DNA of 64,000 bases, from assembly GCA_945892985.1 (NCBI GenBank), contig CAMDDU010000004.1, forward strand, positions 62,001 to 126,000, given 5' to 3'. The notes below the pieces were generated by a model, which searched no databases, was not told the origin of the DNA, and saw nothing but the letters and a program-made list of their open reading frames with translations. Below, in pieces: positions 27,119 to 35,360 of this stretch (position 1 is its first letter; every line of letters starts with the position of its first letter). Origin of the DNA: CAITSH01 sp945892985. GTDB lineage: Bacteria > Pseudomonadota > Gammaproteobacteria > Burkholderiales > SG8-39. The translations under genes were made by a program, and so were the position numbers.

Positions 27119-27452
27119 CAGTGACCTGCGGTAAAGGTGAATACATAATTTTTGTCATTGCGCGCGCAGCGAAGCCATCTCGTTAATTTTTGTCATTGCG
27201 AGCGCAGCGAAGCAATCTCGTCGCCCTGCTGACTTCCATCGCAATGCTACAAGATTGCCGCGTCGGCTGCGCCTCCTCGCAATGACGATGGCTCATTCTG
27301 GAAGCAGTGACCTACGTAAAGGTGAATAAACAAGTTTTGTCATTGCGAGCGCAGCGAAGCAATCTCGTCGCCCTGGTGACTTCCATCGCAATGCCACAAG
27401 ATTGCCGCGTCGGCTGCGCCTCCTCGCAATGACGACGGCTCATTCTGGAAGC
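27119..27452. repeat. Tandem duplication of a palindromic CATTGCGAGCGC element with flanks
   Basis: Two head-to-tail units, about 27119-27304 and 27305-27452, share CAGTGACC, a TAAAGGTGAATA stretch, the repeat CATTGCGAGCGCAGCGAAGC and its inverted partner ending CTCCTCGCAATGAC, and the tail GGCTCATTCTGGAAG. The first unit carries an extra half element at about 27155-27182. Related elements are at 49314-50061 and 56431-56712. No gene lies in this stretch. Confidence 0.8.
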
Positions 27453-27490
27453 AGCTCTTGGTTGAAAAAGGTTCTAGAATCCGATCCATC

Positions 27491-27949
27491 ATGCAGCTTA
27501 GCGTCCATTTCACGCTTGAACAGCTTACCGCCTCCGAAACGGCGCTGGCGCGCGGCATCAACAATGACCCGCCGCCCATTATCGTCGAGAATCTCAGGCG
27601 GCTCGCCGCCGGGCTGGAACAAGCGCAAGAGGTGATCGGCTACCCACTCGACATTTCCAGCGGCTATCGCTCGCGCGAACTCAATATCGCCATCGGCGGT
27701 GCGGAAAAATCGCAGCACTGCCTGGGCCTGGCCGCCGACTTTACCTGCCCCGAATTCGGCACGCCGCTAGCAATCGCCGCCGCGCTGCGCGACTCCGGAC
27801 TGCGTTTTGACCAGTGCATTCTCGAGTTTGGCCGCTGGGTGCATCTTTCCTTCAGTACCGAACCACGTGGACGCCTGTTGACCATCCATGATGCGAAGGA
27901 AGGCTACCTTGTCGGGTTGTGGGATACCGAGGGCAACAAGGTGGGTTAG
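27491..27949 (+). CDS. Peptidase M15-family protein
   Basis: A 152-residue protein from the ATG at 27491. It matches the small M15 D,D-peptidase fold: SSGYRSRELN, the zinc motif SQHCLGLAADF (His and Asp), and WVHLSF with the second His near the C-terminus. Such proteins are phage endolysins or small cell-wall carboxypeptidases. No signal peptide, holin or phage gene is seen, so it may be a domesticated phage gene or a cytoplasmic protein. Confidence 0.85.
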   Translation: MQLSVHFTLEQLTASETALARGINNDPPPIIVENLRRLAAGLEQAQEVIGYPLDISSGYRSRELNIAIGGAEKSQHCLGLAADFTCPEFGTPLAIAAALRDSGLRFDQCILEFGRWVHLSFSTEPRGRLLTIHDAKEGYLVGLWDTEGNKVG

Positions 27950-27959
27950 GCGGGCTGAT

Positions 27960-28064
27960 TCATCATCCCTGCGAATCCCGCTCCGGGGACCAGACCGGTG
28001 ATCCAGTGTCGTAGGGTTCAAAATACAAAGTCACCGGCTTCCTGCTTGCGCGGGAATGACGGCA
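27960..28064. repeat. Imperfect inverted repeat of the GCGGGAATGACG type
   Basis: TCATCCCTGCGAATCCCG with GACCGGTGAT on the left faces GTCACCGGCTTCCTGCTTGC followed by GCGGGAATGACG on the right. This resembles a widespread bacterial intergenic repeat ending CGGGAATGACG. Only one copy was noticed. It fills most of the gap between the M15 gene and argB, which are convergent. Confidence 0.5.
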
Positions 28065-28090
28065 TTTTCAGTATTTCCACAAACTCGGCG

Positions 28091-28966
28091 TCACTTGCTG
28101 CGAATCAGCGTGCCAATGCCCTCGTCGGTGAGGATTTCCAGCAGCAAGGCATGCTCTACGCGGCCATCGATGATGTGCACGCTCTTGACGCCGCTTTTTG
28201 CCGCCTCGACCGCCGAGGAAATCTTTGGCAACATGCCGCCCGACAGCGTGCCGTCCGCCACCAGTTCATCGATAAGCTTGGGCGTCAAACCGGTCAACAG
28301 CTTGCCCTTGCTATCGAGCACGCCGGGCGTGTTGGTCAACAGCACCAATTTTTCGGCCTTGAGCACTTCGGCGATCTTGCCGGCCACCAGATCGGCATTG
28401 ATGTTGAAGCTCGTCCCATCCTTGCCCACGCCTATGGGTGCCACCACCGGGATAAAACCGCCCGCCTCCAGCGTGTCGATGACAGCCGGGTCGATGGATG
28501 AAATCTCGCCAACCTGACCGATGTCGAGCATTTGGCCGGGCTTGTCCTTGTCCTCGATCAGCATTTTTTTGGCGCGAATAAAGCCGCCGTCCTGACCGGT
28601 CAGACCGACCGCCTTGCCACCGGCCTGGTTGATCAAAGTGACAATGTCTTTGTTAAGCGCACCCAGCACCATCTCGACCACGTCAAGCGTGGCGTCATCG
28701 GTGACGCGCATGCCCTGCACGAAGCTGCTCTTGATATCGAGCTTCTTGAGCATCTGCTCGATCTGCGGGCCGCCGCCGTGTACCACCACAGGATCCATGC
28801 CCACAAGCTTGAGCAGCACCACGTCGTGGGCGAAACCGGCCTGCAGCGCGGGATCGGTCATGGCATTGCCACCGTATTTGATGACGATGGTTTTGCCATG
28901 AAAACGGCGGATGTAAGGCAGCGCTTCGGCGAGCACCTGGGCTTTGATTTCTGCAGTGGCAGTCAT
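28091..28966 (-). CDS. argB: Acetylglutamate kinase
   Basis: Phosphorylates N-acetylglutamate in arginine synthesis. The start is set at ATG 28966; the frame is open further upstream, but that part is unlike ArgB. The 291-residue product has the amino acid kinase fold: KYGGNAM, VHGGGPQIEQML, GLTGQDGGFIRA, and PVVAPIGVG with NINADLVAGKIA. The C-terminus has GGMLPKISSAVEAAKSGV. It lies downstream of hsp20 on the same strand, separated by a terminator. Confidence 0.96.
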   Translation of the reverse strand: MTATAEIKAQVLAEALPYIRRFHGKTIVIKYGGNAMTDPALQAGFAHDVVLLKLVGMDPVVVHGGGPQIEQMLKKLDIKSSFVQGMRVTDDATLDVVEMVLGALNKDIVTLINQAGGKAVGLTGQDGGFIRAKKMLIEDKDKPGQMLDIGQVGEISSIDPAVIDTLEAGGFIPVVAPIGVGKDGTSFNINADLVAGKIAEVLKAEKLVLLTNTPGVLDSKGKLLTGLTPKLIDELVADGTLSGGMLPKISSAVEAAKSGVKSVHIIDGRVEHALLLEILTDEGIGTLIRSK

Positions 28967-29029
28967 GGTCGGCGACTTGATTTTGGAGTCAAGATTGTAC
29001 CCCCCGCGCCAGCCCGCCGCGCCGGCAAA

Positions 29030-29057
29030 TAAAAAGCGGCCGGGAAAACCCGGCCGC
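29030..29057 (-). terminator. Rho-independent terminator after hsp20
   Basis: Read on the minus strand, GCGGCCGGG and CCCGGCCGC form a perfect 9-bp stem with a TTTT loop, followed by TTTTTATTT. It lies about 90 bases after the hsp20 stop and upstream of argB. Confidence 0.85.
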
Positions 29058-29149
29058 TCCCACACCCCGCGCCAAGGACGAAGACCACGGGAGGTCGGCT
29101 TCCCTCGCGCGGTGCCGCAGCAGCGGCGATATGCCGCCGCCGCGATACT

Positions 29150-29581
29150 CTACTGCACGGTAATTTGCTTGCTCGCAGGCGCCGCTTTTTTCGGCAACAC
29201 CAGTTCGAGCACGCCGTCGCTGTACTTCGCCTGCGCGCCGGCTTCGTCGACTTCACGGCCGAGGCGGAAGCTGCGCGAATACTTGCCCAGAAAGCGCTCG
29301 GTATGCACGACGCGCTCGCCTTCCTTTACTTCCTTTTCATTGCGCGTCTCGGCGCTTATCGACACCACGTCACCGTCGACACTGATGCGGATATCCTCTT
29401 TTTTCACCCCGGGCAGATCGGCCAGCACCTTGTAATCGCCATTCTGTTCACTCACATCAATTCTGAACTGGCGGATATCGTTCGCAGCCGGGCTGTCGTA
29501 GGAAACCGGACGCACGACAAAGCCTTTTAACAAGTCGTCAAAAATGTCCCCCAGCGGGGCATAGCGGTTCACATTTACCAT
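29150..29581 (-). CDS. Small heat shock protein, Hsp20/alpha-crystallin family
   Basis: An ATP-independent holdase, 143 residues from the ATG at 29581, chosen because GGAG lies six bases upstream (an earlier ATG at 29593 is possible). The alpha-crystallin domain runs from about 40: FRIDVSEQNGDYKVLADLPG, VKKEDIRISVDGDVVSI and YSDGVLELVLPKK. The C-terminal IxI motif is replaced by KQITVQ. A strong sigma-32 promoter lies upstream and a terminator downstream, so it is a single-gene heat-shock unit. Confidence 0.94.
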   Translation of the reverse strand: MVNVNRYAPLGDIFDDLLKGFVVRPVSYDSPAANDIRQFRIDVSEQNGDYKVLADLPGVKKEDIRISVDGDVVSISAETRNEKEVKEGERVVHTERFLGKYSRSFRLGREVDEAGAQAKYSDGVLELVLPKKAAPASKQITVQ

Positions 29582-29637
29582 GATCGTCTCCATATCTGTG
29601 GTCGAAAAATTCGTTCAGGCTCGCGCCCATGTTTCCA

Positions 29638-29665
29638 ATATGGGGAAGCGCGGCGGCGTTTCAAG
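29638..29665 (-). promoter_or_regulatory. Sigma-32 (RpoH) heat-shock promoter of hsp20
   Basis: On the minus strand CTTGAAA (29665-29659) is followed after 13 bases by CCCCATAT (29645-29638), an essentially perfect match to the sigma-32 consensus. It ends 57 bases before the chosen ATG of hsp20. Confidence 0.85.
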
Positions 29666-29737
29666 AGCCCGCTCCCGCGTATTGCGCCCTCCTCGGCAAG
29701 CGGTTAGAGTGCCCGAAGCAAACTCTTGCATATAGCC

Positions 29738-30304
29738 GTGCCCGACGAAAACACAATCGCCCTTGAACTTGAGCAGACCCGCCCTTATCTGATGAGGTTC
29801 GCCCTGCTGCAATTGCGCAACGAAACGGCGGCCGAAGACGCGGTGCAGGAGACCATGCTCGCGGCACTGCAAGGGGCCAGCCGCTTTGCCGGCCAGTCTT
29901 CTCTCAAGACCTGGCTGGTTGGCATCCTCAAGCACAAGATCATCGACCACCTGCGCCGCCAGGCGAGGGAGCCGCAAGCCTACGAAACCACTTGCGACGA
30001 TTTCGACGCCATGTTCGAGGGCGACGGGCACTGGAGCGAAGCGCCGGCAGACTGGGGCCGTCCGGAAAACACCCTGGGGCAAAAGGAATTTTTCAAAGTC
30101 CTCGATTTGTGCATGGAAGCGCTGCCCGCGAATACCGCGCGCGTCTTCATGATGCGCGAATGGCTGGGGCTGGATACCGAAGAGATCTGTAAGGAGTTGA
30201 AAATGACCGCGACCAACTGCTGGGTGGTGCTGTACCGCGCCCGCATGGGCTTGCGTGCCTGCCTCGAAAAGAACTGGTTCGGCAACGAACGTGCCACCGC
30301 CTGA
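29738..30304 (+). CDS. ECF-type RNA polymerase sigma factor
   Basis: A 188-residue sigma-70-family factor from the GTG at 29738. Region 2 contains RFALLQLRNETAAEDAVQET and LKTWLVGILKHKIIDHLRRQ; region 4 contains RVFMMREWLGLDTEEICKEL and NCWVVLYRARMGLRACL. There is no region 1 or 3. The next gene encodes a small zinc-binding anti-sigma factor, 12 bases on. It is divergent from hsp20. The target promoters and signal are unknown; the convergent copper-type cluster is a possible link. Confidence 0.92.
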   Translation: MPDENTIALELEQTRPYLMRFALLQLRNETAAEDAVQETMLAALQGASRFAGQSSLKTWLVGILKHKIIDHLRRQAREPQAYETTCDDFDAMFEGDGHWSEAPADWGRPENTLGQKEFFKVLDLCMEALPANTARVFMMREWLGLDTEEICKELKMTATNCWVVLYRARMGLRACLEKNWFGNERATA

Positions 30305-30316
30305 GAATCGCAATCC

Positions 30317-30505
30317 ATGTCATTCATGCTCAACTGCAAAGAGGCAAGCCGCAAGATTTCCGAAGCCGAGGACCGCGGTCTTCGCTTCGGCGAGCGGGTC
30401 GGCTTGTGGGCGCATTTGAGTGTATGCACCGCCTGCACCAACTTCAACAAGCAGATGGCGCTGCTGCGCAAGGCGATGCAGCACTATCGCGATCCGCGTG
30501 ACTAG
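30317..30505 (+). CDS. Soluble zinc-binding anti-sigma factor (zf-HC2 type)
   Basis: A 62-residue protein with the ZAS signature HLSVCTAC (HxxxCxxC) plus an upstream Cys in MLNCKEASRKIS. It has no membrane segment, so it is a cytoplasmic anti-sigma factor that probably senses through its zinc site. It follows the ECF sigma gene by 12 bases and should hold that factor inactive. An internal ATG at 30326 (MLNCKEAS) is an alternative start. Confidence 0.85.
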   Translation: MSFMLNCKEASRKISEAEDRGLRFGERVGLWAHLSVCTACTNFNKQMALLRKAMQHYRDPRD

Positions 30506-30713
30506 CGCTGCGCCGGGCGGCCCGGCTTCCGCGGGTGACAGCCTATGCTCGCGCTGCGGGACGCGCTTCGAATGCGGTGCCAAGGCGGGCTCCGCGACAT
30601 GCTGGTGTTTCAATCTGCCCCCGCTTACACCCTCGGACCGTGCCGCCACCTGCCTGTGCCCGGCCTGCCTTGCCGCGTTGACAGCGGCCCAGGCGGGCGC
30701 TAAAAAAGCCTAG
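30498..30713 (+). CDS. Cysteine-rich CWC family protein
   Basis: A 71-residue protein from the GTG at 30498, overlapping the anti-sigma gene by eight bases. It has nine or so cysteines in the CWC pattern: LCSRCGTRFECG, ATCWCFNLPPL, and TCLCPACL. The cysteine pairs probably bind zinc. Function is unknown. It forms the third gene of the ECF operon, and its end overlaps that of the convergent PCu(A)C gene by four bases. Confidence 0.8.
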   Translation: MTSAAPGGPASAGDSLCSRCGTRFECGAKAGSATCWCFNLPPLTPSDRAATCLCPACLAALTAAQAGAKKA

Positions 30714-31213
30714 TGCTTTTTCATGTCGCCGTGATCAGCGGCACCATGGCCCTGCGCCCCGGCCGAGTTGCCGCCAAGTGACTCCACCGCAAGCTCCACC
30801 TTCACCTCGCCCGCTTTTTCGAACTTGAGCGTGACCGGCACCTTGTCACCCTGCTTGAGCGGGGCCTTGAGGTTGATCAGCATCATGTGATAACCGCCGG
30901 GCTTGAGTTCGAGCGCGCCGCCGGCCGGAACGATCAGCGACTTGACCTCGCGCATTTTCATGATGTCCTTGTCCATGGCCATTTCGTGCAATTCCACGCG
31001 GGCTGAGACGGGGCTGGACGCGCCGACCAGCCGGTCGGCGGTCTTGCCGCTGTTGCGAATGGTGGCAAATCCGCCACCCACCGCCGCGCCCGGCGCGGTG
31101 GCGCGCGTCCAAGGCTTTGCAATGCTGATGCCCGTCGATTGCGCCATCGCGGCCGAAGCCAGCACGAAACCGGCAACGAGTAGTGCGGGTAGTAATAGCG
31201 AGCGAACTGTCAT
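30710..31213 (-). CDS. Periplasmic copper chaperone PCu(A)C
   Basis: A 167-residue exported protein (signal peptide ending at AAMAQS). PCu(A)C proteins carry Cu(I) to the CuA or CuB site of cytochrome oxidases. The copper ligands lie in ELHEMAMDKDIMKMREV and GGYHMML, matching the family's H(M)x10Mx21HxM arrangement. The C-terminal tail is His-rich (GAQGHGAADHGDMKKH) and could bind a second copper ion. It is the last gene of a minus-strand cluster with a thioredoxin-fold protein and a TonB receptor. Confidence 0.93.
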   Translation of the reverse strand: MTVRSLLLPALLVAGFVLASAAMAQSTGISIAKPWTRATAPGAAVGGGFATIRNSGKTADRLVGASSPVSARVELHEMAMDKDIMKMREVKSLIVPAGGALELKPGGYHMMLINLKAPLKQGDKVPVTLKFEKAGEVKVELAVESLGGNSAGAQGHGAADHGDMKKH

Positions 31214-31259
31214 CTGATTTCCTTAAATTAAAATTGCCCTGCACAAGCGGCACTGCACC

Positions 31260-31742
31260 TCAGGGTTTGCCCAACAAAGCAGCCACGTCGGCCTTGCTCG
31301 GCCGCCCGACTACGAATTTCGGTTCACCCGAACGACCCAGCATGGCCACATACGGCGTCATGCCGCGCCAATCGGGATCGACACTGTAGCGCAAGGCCAT
31401 GGCCTGCCCCTCGAACACATACATGGCGTCGCCTTTACGGTAGTGTTTGTCAGCCGCCATGGCTTCGGGTTGCTCGGTGCCATCCATCACCACAATCACC
31501 AGCTTGGCCTTGATCTGCCCCTTTTTGACATCTACGGCGAGCGCTTCGATGACATCTGGGCAATAGGCACAGTCGGTGGTCGTGAACACCACCACACTCG
31601 GTCGCGGCAGCTCACGCTTCATTTGCGCCCAAGTCGTTTTATCAAAAGTACGCACACCCTTGGGCGCAGACACCGCAGGCACCGCCATCAGCCCCAGCAC
31701 TACGCCGGCAAGAATGAAATTACGCAGCAAGCTTGAATACAT
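31260..31742 (-). CDS. Exported thioredoxin-fold protein with CAYC motif
   Basis: A 160-residue protein from the ATG at 31742, with a signal peptide ending near AVPAVSAP. A thioredoxin-like fold carries TTTDCAYCPDVIEAL as its redox site and GMTPYVAMLG near the cis-proline position. It lies between the PCu(A)C gene and a BNR protein gene whose 3' end it overlaps by 23 bases. A role in reducing the cysteines of a copper protein (as TlpA or Sco do) is a reasonable inference. Confidence 0.82.
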   Translation of the reverse strand: MYSSLLRNFILAGVVLGLMAVPAVSAPKGVRTFDKTTWAQMKRELPRPSVVVFTTTDCAYCPDVIEALAVDVKKGQIKAKLVIVVMDGTEQPEAMAADKHYRKGDAMYVFEGQAMALRYSVDPDWRGMTPYVAMLGRSGEPKFVVGRPSKADVAALLGKP

Positions 31743-32952
31743 GGATTTCCCTTTCCGTCCGCCACACCACCCAGCTTTCGCCATTGCGCGTCACCAGGCG
31801 CGGGTGGTCGTTGTCCCTGTCGCTCACTGCAAGCTCGCGCATTTCAAAATGCTGGCCCTTGTCTTTGGACAACCAGGCGCGAAGACGCGTCCGTTCGCCG
31901 TCGAAGCTGCGCCACACCACGGCGACGCCGTTGTCGTTTGCCGCGATATCCGCATGCTCTGCGCGTTCATCGGGCAAGTCGCGCACCGGCCCCGCTGGTT
32001 TGCCGGCAGCGTCCAGAAGGCCGTAATGCACCGCCGCCTTTCCACCGCGCAGGCCAAACCATACCGAATGAAATCCACCGCCGCTGGCGTTGGCCAAACC
32101 CGGTCCGTGATGCGGGCAAGCTGCGAGCTCCCATTGGTCTTCAGTCGCACGCGCCGGCACCCGCGACCGGCCAAGGGCGGAAAGCGGGGCGAACGCATGG
32201 TCGCGAATGCTTTTTGGAAACACGTGCCGCCACATCGCCACCATGCCGGCGTCGGGCGTCTCCACCAGCGCGATACGACAGCACTCGCACGAGCCGTCAG
32301 CGAGCTTCAGGTCGGGCTCAAAGCTCTTGCCGCCATCGCGGGAGATTTTTCCGTAGATCGCAGCGCCGTTGTAGGCGGCACGCTTGCCACCCGATTGGGC
32401 GCGGGCCAGTTCGGCATCGCGCTTGTCTACCCAAAGCACATACAGATTGCCCTTCGAATCAAAAGCCGTCGATTCAAACCGATGCGTAATGGCCTGACGG
32501 TCGTCATGCACGGTGAACACCGGCGAGAATGTTTTTCCGCCGTCCTCGGAACGCAACATGCGGATGTCGCCGGTGTAGGGCTTGGGCATTGGTTTGGTGT
32601 AGGTGATCACCACCCAGCCCCTGAGGCCAAAAACAATTTTCGGCCGGTTTTCGCCATCCGCTGCGATACGATCGCCCTGGGTGTCGAGCACCCGGCGTTC
32701 GCTCCAGCTGCCGCCAAGATCGGCGCTCGATTGGACAAACAGGCGCGCCTTTTCATCCAGGCCGGCAATCCACAATTCGCCCGAAGGCGAAAATGCGGCA
32801 CCCAGGGCCAGGCTGGGCGCCGGCCGCCGGGCAGCGGGCTTGTCGCCCGCACCGAAGAGGCCATGATTCGCATGCTGCGCGACCACGCCACCCGCCCATG
32901 CCGTCAAGACAAGGGCAAGCGGCAGCACACCACGGCGAAGTAATGCATTCAT
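31720..32952 (-). CDS. Exported BNR-repeat (sialidase-like) protein with CECC motif
   Basis: A 410-residue exported protein with a signal peptide ending near GGVVAQ. The fold is a predicted beta-propeller: Asp-box-like motifs SEDGGKTF and SRDGGKSF are visible. A true sialidase needs an Arg triad that I cannot find. Instead there is a cluster SCECCR at about 221-226 and several histidines (HANHG, CPHHGPG), suggesting metal binding. It is flanked by a TonB receptor gene and a thioredoxin-fold gene, so a copper-handling role is more likely than sugar hydrolysis. Confidence 0.75.
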   Translation of the reverse strand: MNALLRRGVLPLALVLTAWAGGVVAQHANHGLFGAGDKPAARRPAPSLALGAAFSPSGELWIAGLDEKARLFVQSSADLGGSWSERRVLDTQGDRIAADGENRPKIVFGLRGWVVITYTKPMPKPYTGDIRMLRSEDGGKTFSPVFTVHDDRQAITHRFESTAFDSKGNLYVLWVDKRDAELARAQSGGKRAAYNGAAIYGKISRDGGKSFEPDLKLADGSCECCRIALVETPDAGMVAMWRHVFPKSIRDHAFAPLSALGRSRVPARATEDQWELAACPHHGPGLANASGGGFHSVWFGLRGGKAAVHYGLLDAAGKPAGPVRDLPDERAEHADIAANDNGVAVVWRSFDGERTRLRAWLSKDKGQHFEMRELAVSDRDNDHPRLVTRNGESWVVWRTEREIHVFKLAA

Positions 32953-32972
32953 GATCGACCCCATGTTAACCC

Positions 32973-35270
32973 CTAAAACCGCGTGCGCAAGCCGGTGGTG
33001 ATGGTGCGCGGCATCGCACGCACGGTTTGCTGGATGCTACTGGCACTGCTGTCCGAGTACTCTTTATCAGTCAGGTTGACCACAGAGGCAAACACATCCA
33101 GGCTCTTGTTAACACGGTAGGTCGAACTGGCGCTCAGTAGCGTATAGCCGCCCTGCTGCACCGGATCGGTCACCGCATCGGTCAGGTTGAGCGTTTGCTT
33201 GGCGCTGGCGCGTATATCGAAGCTGTTGGCCCACTGTTCGTTTGGCGTCCAGACCAGGCTCGCACCCAGAACGTTCTTTGGTATCTGGGGCAGTTGGACA
33301 TTGATCGGATCGGTGGTAGTCACGCTTTGGTAAAAGCTCAGGGTTCGCGTGAAATAGGTGTTCAGGCTGATGGCCCGGCTCGCCTGCCACTTGCCCTCAA
33401 GTTCCAAGCCGTTGGAGCGCTGGTCCTGGCCGTTGGTGTAGTGGGCCACTGATCCCGGGCAGGCGGTATTGGCCACACCGGTGTACCCGGCACCACAAAT
33501 ATTCAACACCGCCTGCGGAATGGCGCCGACCGCGGCAACCTTGCCAGCGCTGACCGTGTAGGTCGTGACCACGTCCTGGACCTTGGCGGCGAACAGCGTG
33601 GCGCCGAGCGAATAATTGCCGCCCCGCCAGTCCGCACCAACTTCGGCACCCCGCAGGGTTTCCGGGCCCAGCAAGGGATTGGCGATCGATATGGTGGCGT
33701 TGCCAAAACTGCGGTAAAGATTATTCAGCCCCGGCGCACGAAAAGCGCGATAGGTGGAACCGCGCAACGAGAACTTGTCATTCAGTTCGTAACGCGCCGA
33801 AAAAGCCGGGTTGAATGCACGCTTGGACACATCGTCCACCGCGCCACCCGAGCTTGAGCTTATTGCGGTTCCGGCGGTGTTGAAATTGGTCTGTTGCGCA
33901 ATGCCCTTGGTGCTCGCATAACTGTCCCAGCGTGTACTGATGCTCAACTCCAATGCGTCTAGGGGCGAAAGCTTGAACTGGCCGAACACACCGGTGAAGG
34001 TCTGCGCACCACCGCCGTAGTTTTTGCGCTGCAGCCGCATTGCAGCGGGCAGCGCTGCGGTAGGCGTGGCATAACTTTGCTGATCGTCTTCACCGGAAAT
34101 CTTGCGCAGGTCCGCACCCAGCTGCATGCCGGTGAGCAGACCGCGGAAGGCGCGTGAATACATCACCGATCCGCCTTTTTCACGATAAGTGTTCAGATCG
34201 TAGGAGGTGGCGTACTGTTGGGTCGCCGCCCCCTGCTGCGCGGCAGTAGCCCCGAGAGAGCTGATGGGCGCACCGCACGCAAATACCGTGCTGGTATAGC
34301 AACCCGCTCCATTGTATTTGTCGAAAGTCAGCCACTGCGACCAATAATTGGCCTGGACATTGGACTTGTCGTCAAAATACTTGGTCACGCTGCCGGCGAG
34401 GTCCGGACTGCGTTGTACATTGCTGCCGTACAAGTAGCCGCCGATGTCCTCGTTCTGCTTGTGATAGCCCATGCGTACAAAACCATTAAGGTCGGTTGAG
34501 GGCTTGAAAAAAGCCGTCAGGCGCATGTTTTCGTTATAGGCCGTCGACGCGCCCCGGCCCGGCCAATACTGCGCGTTGTAGGCGGGAACGATGGTGTTAT
34601 AGCCGTCGGTGTTGAAAGAATCGGCCGCCAGGTTGATGCTCAGGGCATCCGAGATGACAAAATTCTTGCTGATCGCCCCGTTAAGCGTGGTGCGGCTGCC
34701 GATACTGGCGCTGGCCTCGCCGTCCGAACCCCTTGGTCGCTTGGAAATAATGTTGATCACACCGCCCACTGCGAGATTGCCCCACAAGCTGGAGCCGCCG
34801 CCACGCACCACCTCAACCCGCTCAATCGAGGACAAGGGGATTTTGAACCACTGGATGGTGGTGTAGAACGGATCGTGAATCGGCATGCCGTCGAGCAGCA
34901 CCAGCACCTTTTTATCCATGCCACGAAACTTGATATTGTGCCCGGTCGGGTCGGTGATGGCCGACTGCGTTCCCTGCACACCCAGACCCGGCACGTTGCG
35001 CAGCAACTGGTCAAGACTCTGCGCCGGGGAGTTCTGAATTTCCTTTTGCGTGATCACCGTGGTGTACAAGGGCATATCTTCAAGACGCGTATCGCCGCGG
35101 CTTGCCGTAACAACGACTGCCCCCAGTGTTTCAAGGACGGCGGGAGTGGCAGGTGCCTGTTGCGCCTGCGCCGCGTGGGCGCAAAAGAGTGCGCCGACAA
35201 GCGCGGGGGAAATGGCCATGCGGAAGCCGGCTTCCTTCATGGCATGAATAACATGCAAAAACGGTTTCAT
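32973..35270 (-). CDS. TonB-dependent outer membrane receptor
   Basis: A 765-residue receptor from the ATG at 35270, preceded by AGGAGAACCTA. A signal peptide ending near AQAQQ is followed by a plug domain (VVVTASRGDTRLED ... RGMDKKVLVLLDGMPI ... RVEVVRGGGSSLWGNLAVGG) and a 22-strand barrel ending in Phe (TTGLRTRF). The TonB box is probably near TLGAVVVTA. The cargo is not shown by the sequence; the neighbours (PCu(A)C, CECC protein) suggest copper or a copper chelate. Confidence 0.93.
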   Translation of the reverse strand: MKPFLHVIHAMKEAGFRMAISPALVGALFCAHAAQAQQAPATPAVLETLGAVVVTASRGDTRLEDMPLYTTVITQKEIQNSPAQSLDQLLRNVPGLGVQGTQSAITDPTGHNIKFRGMDKKVLVLLDGMPIHDPFYTTIQWFKIPLSSIERVEVVRGGGSSLWGNLAVGGVINIISKRPRGSDGEASASIGSRTTLNGAISKNFVISDALSINLAADSFNTDGYNTIVPAYNAQYWPGRGASTAYNENMRLTAFFKPSTDLNGFVRMGYHKQNEDIGGYLYGSNVQRSPDLAGSVTKYFDDKSNVQANYWSQWLTFDKYNGAGCYTSTVFACGAPISSLGATAAQQGAATQQYATSYDLNTYREKGGSVMYSRAFRGLLTGMQLGADLRKISGEDDQQSYATPTAALPAAMRLQRKNYGGGAQTFTGVFGQFKLSPLDALELSISTRWDSYASTKGIAQQTNFNTAGTAISSSSGGAVDDVSKRAFNPAFSARYELNDKFSLRGSTYRAFRAPGLNNLYRSFGNATISIANPLLGPETLRGAEVGADWRGGNYSLGATLFAAKVQDVVTTYTVSAGKVAAVGAIPQAVLNICGAGYTGVANTACPGSVAHYTNGQDQRSNGLELEGKWQASRAISLNTYFTRTLSFYQSVTTTDPINVQLPQIPKNVLGASLVWTPNEQWANSFDIRASAKQTLNLTDAVTDPVQQGGYTLLSASSTYRVNKSLDVFASVVNLTDKEYSDSSASSIQQTVRAMPRTITTGLRTRF

Positions 35271-35299
35271 TAGGTTCTCCTGAACCTGAATTGAGAGCT

Positions 35300-35342
35300 G
35301 CGGACGCAACTTATTTGTCCGCATGCGGCGCCTCAGCGCCGC
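35300..35342. promoter_or_regulatory. Two adjacent hairpins in the leader of the TonB receptor gene
   Basis: GCGGAC...GTCCGC (35300-35322) and GCGGCGC-CTCA-GCGCCGC (35325-35342) lie between the DUF2946 gene and the receptor gene. No T-run follows. They may attenuate or stabilise the transcript. Confidence 0.4.
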
Positions 35343-35360
35343 GCCACTACAACGCGAATT

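Noticed and set aside
27491..27949. A prophage around the M15 peptidase gene
   Set aside because: No other phage gene, integrase or attachment site is near; neighbours are housekeeping genes.
28967..29065. Upstream extension of ArgB by 33 residues
   Set aside because: It would run through the hsp20 terminator hairpin, and ArgB proteins start near the ATG at 28966.
31576..32943. A 455-codon open frame opposite the BNR protein gene
   Set aside because: The minus-strand frame has a signal peptide, Asp-box motifs and operon spacing; the plus-strand frame has an Arg/His-rich composition typical of an antisense shadow.
31720..32952. A true sialidase
   Set aside because: Asp-boxes are present but I could not find the Arg triad or the Tyr/Glu pair, and the context is metal handling.
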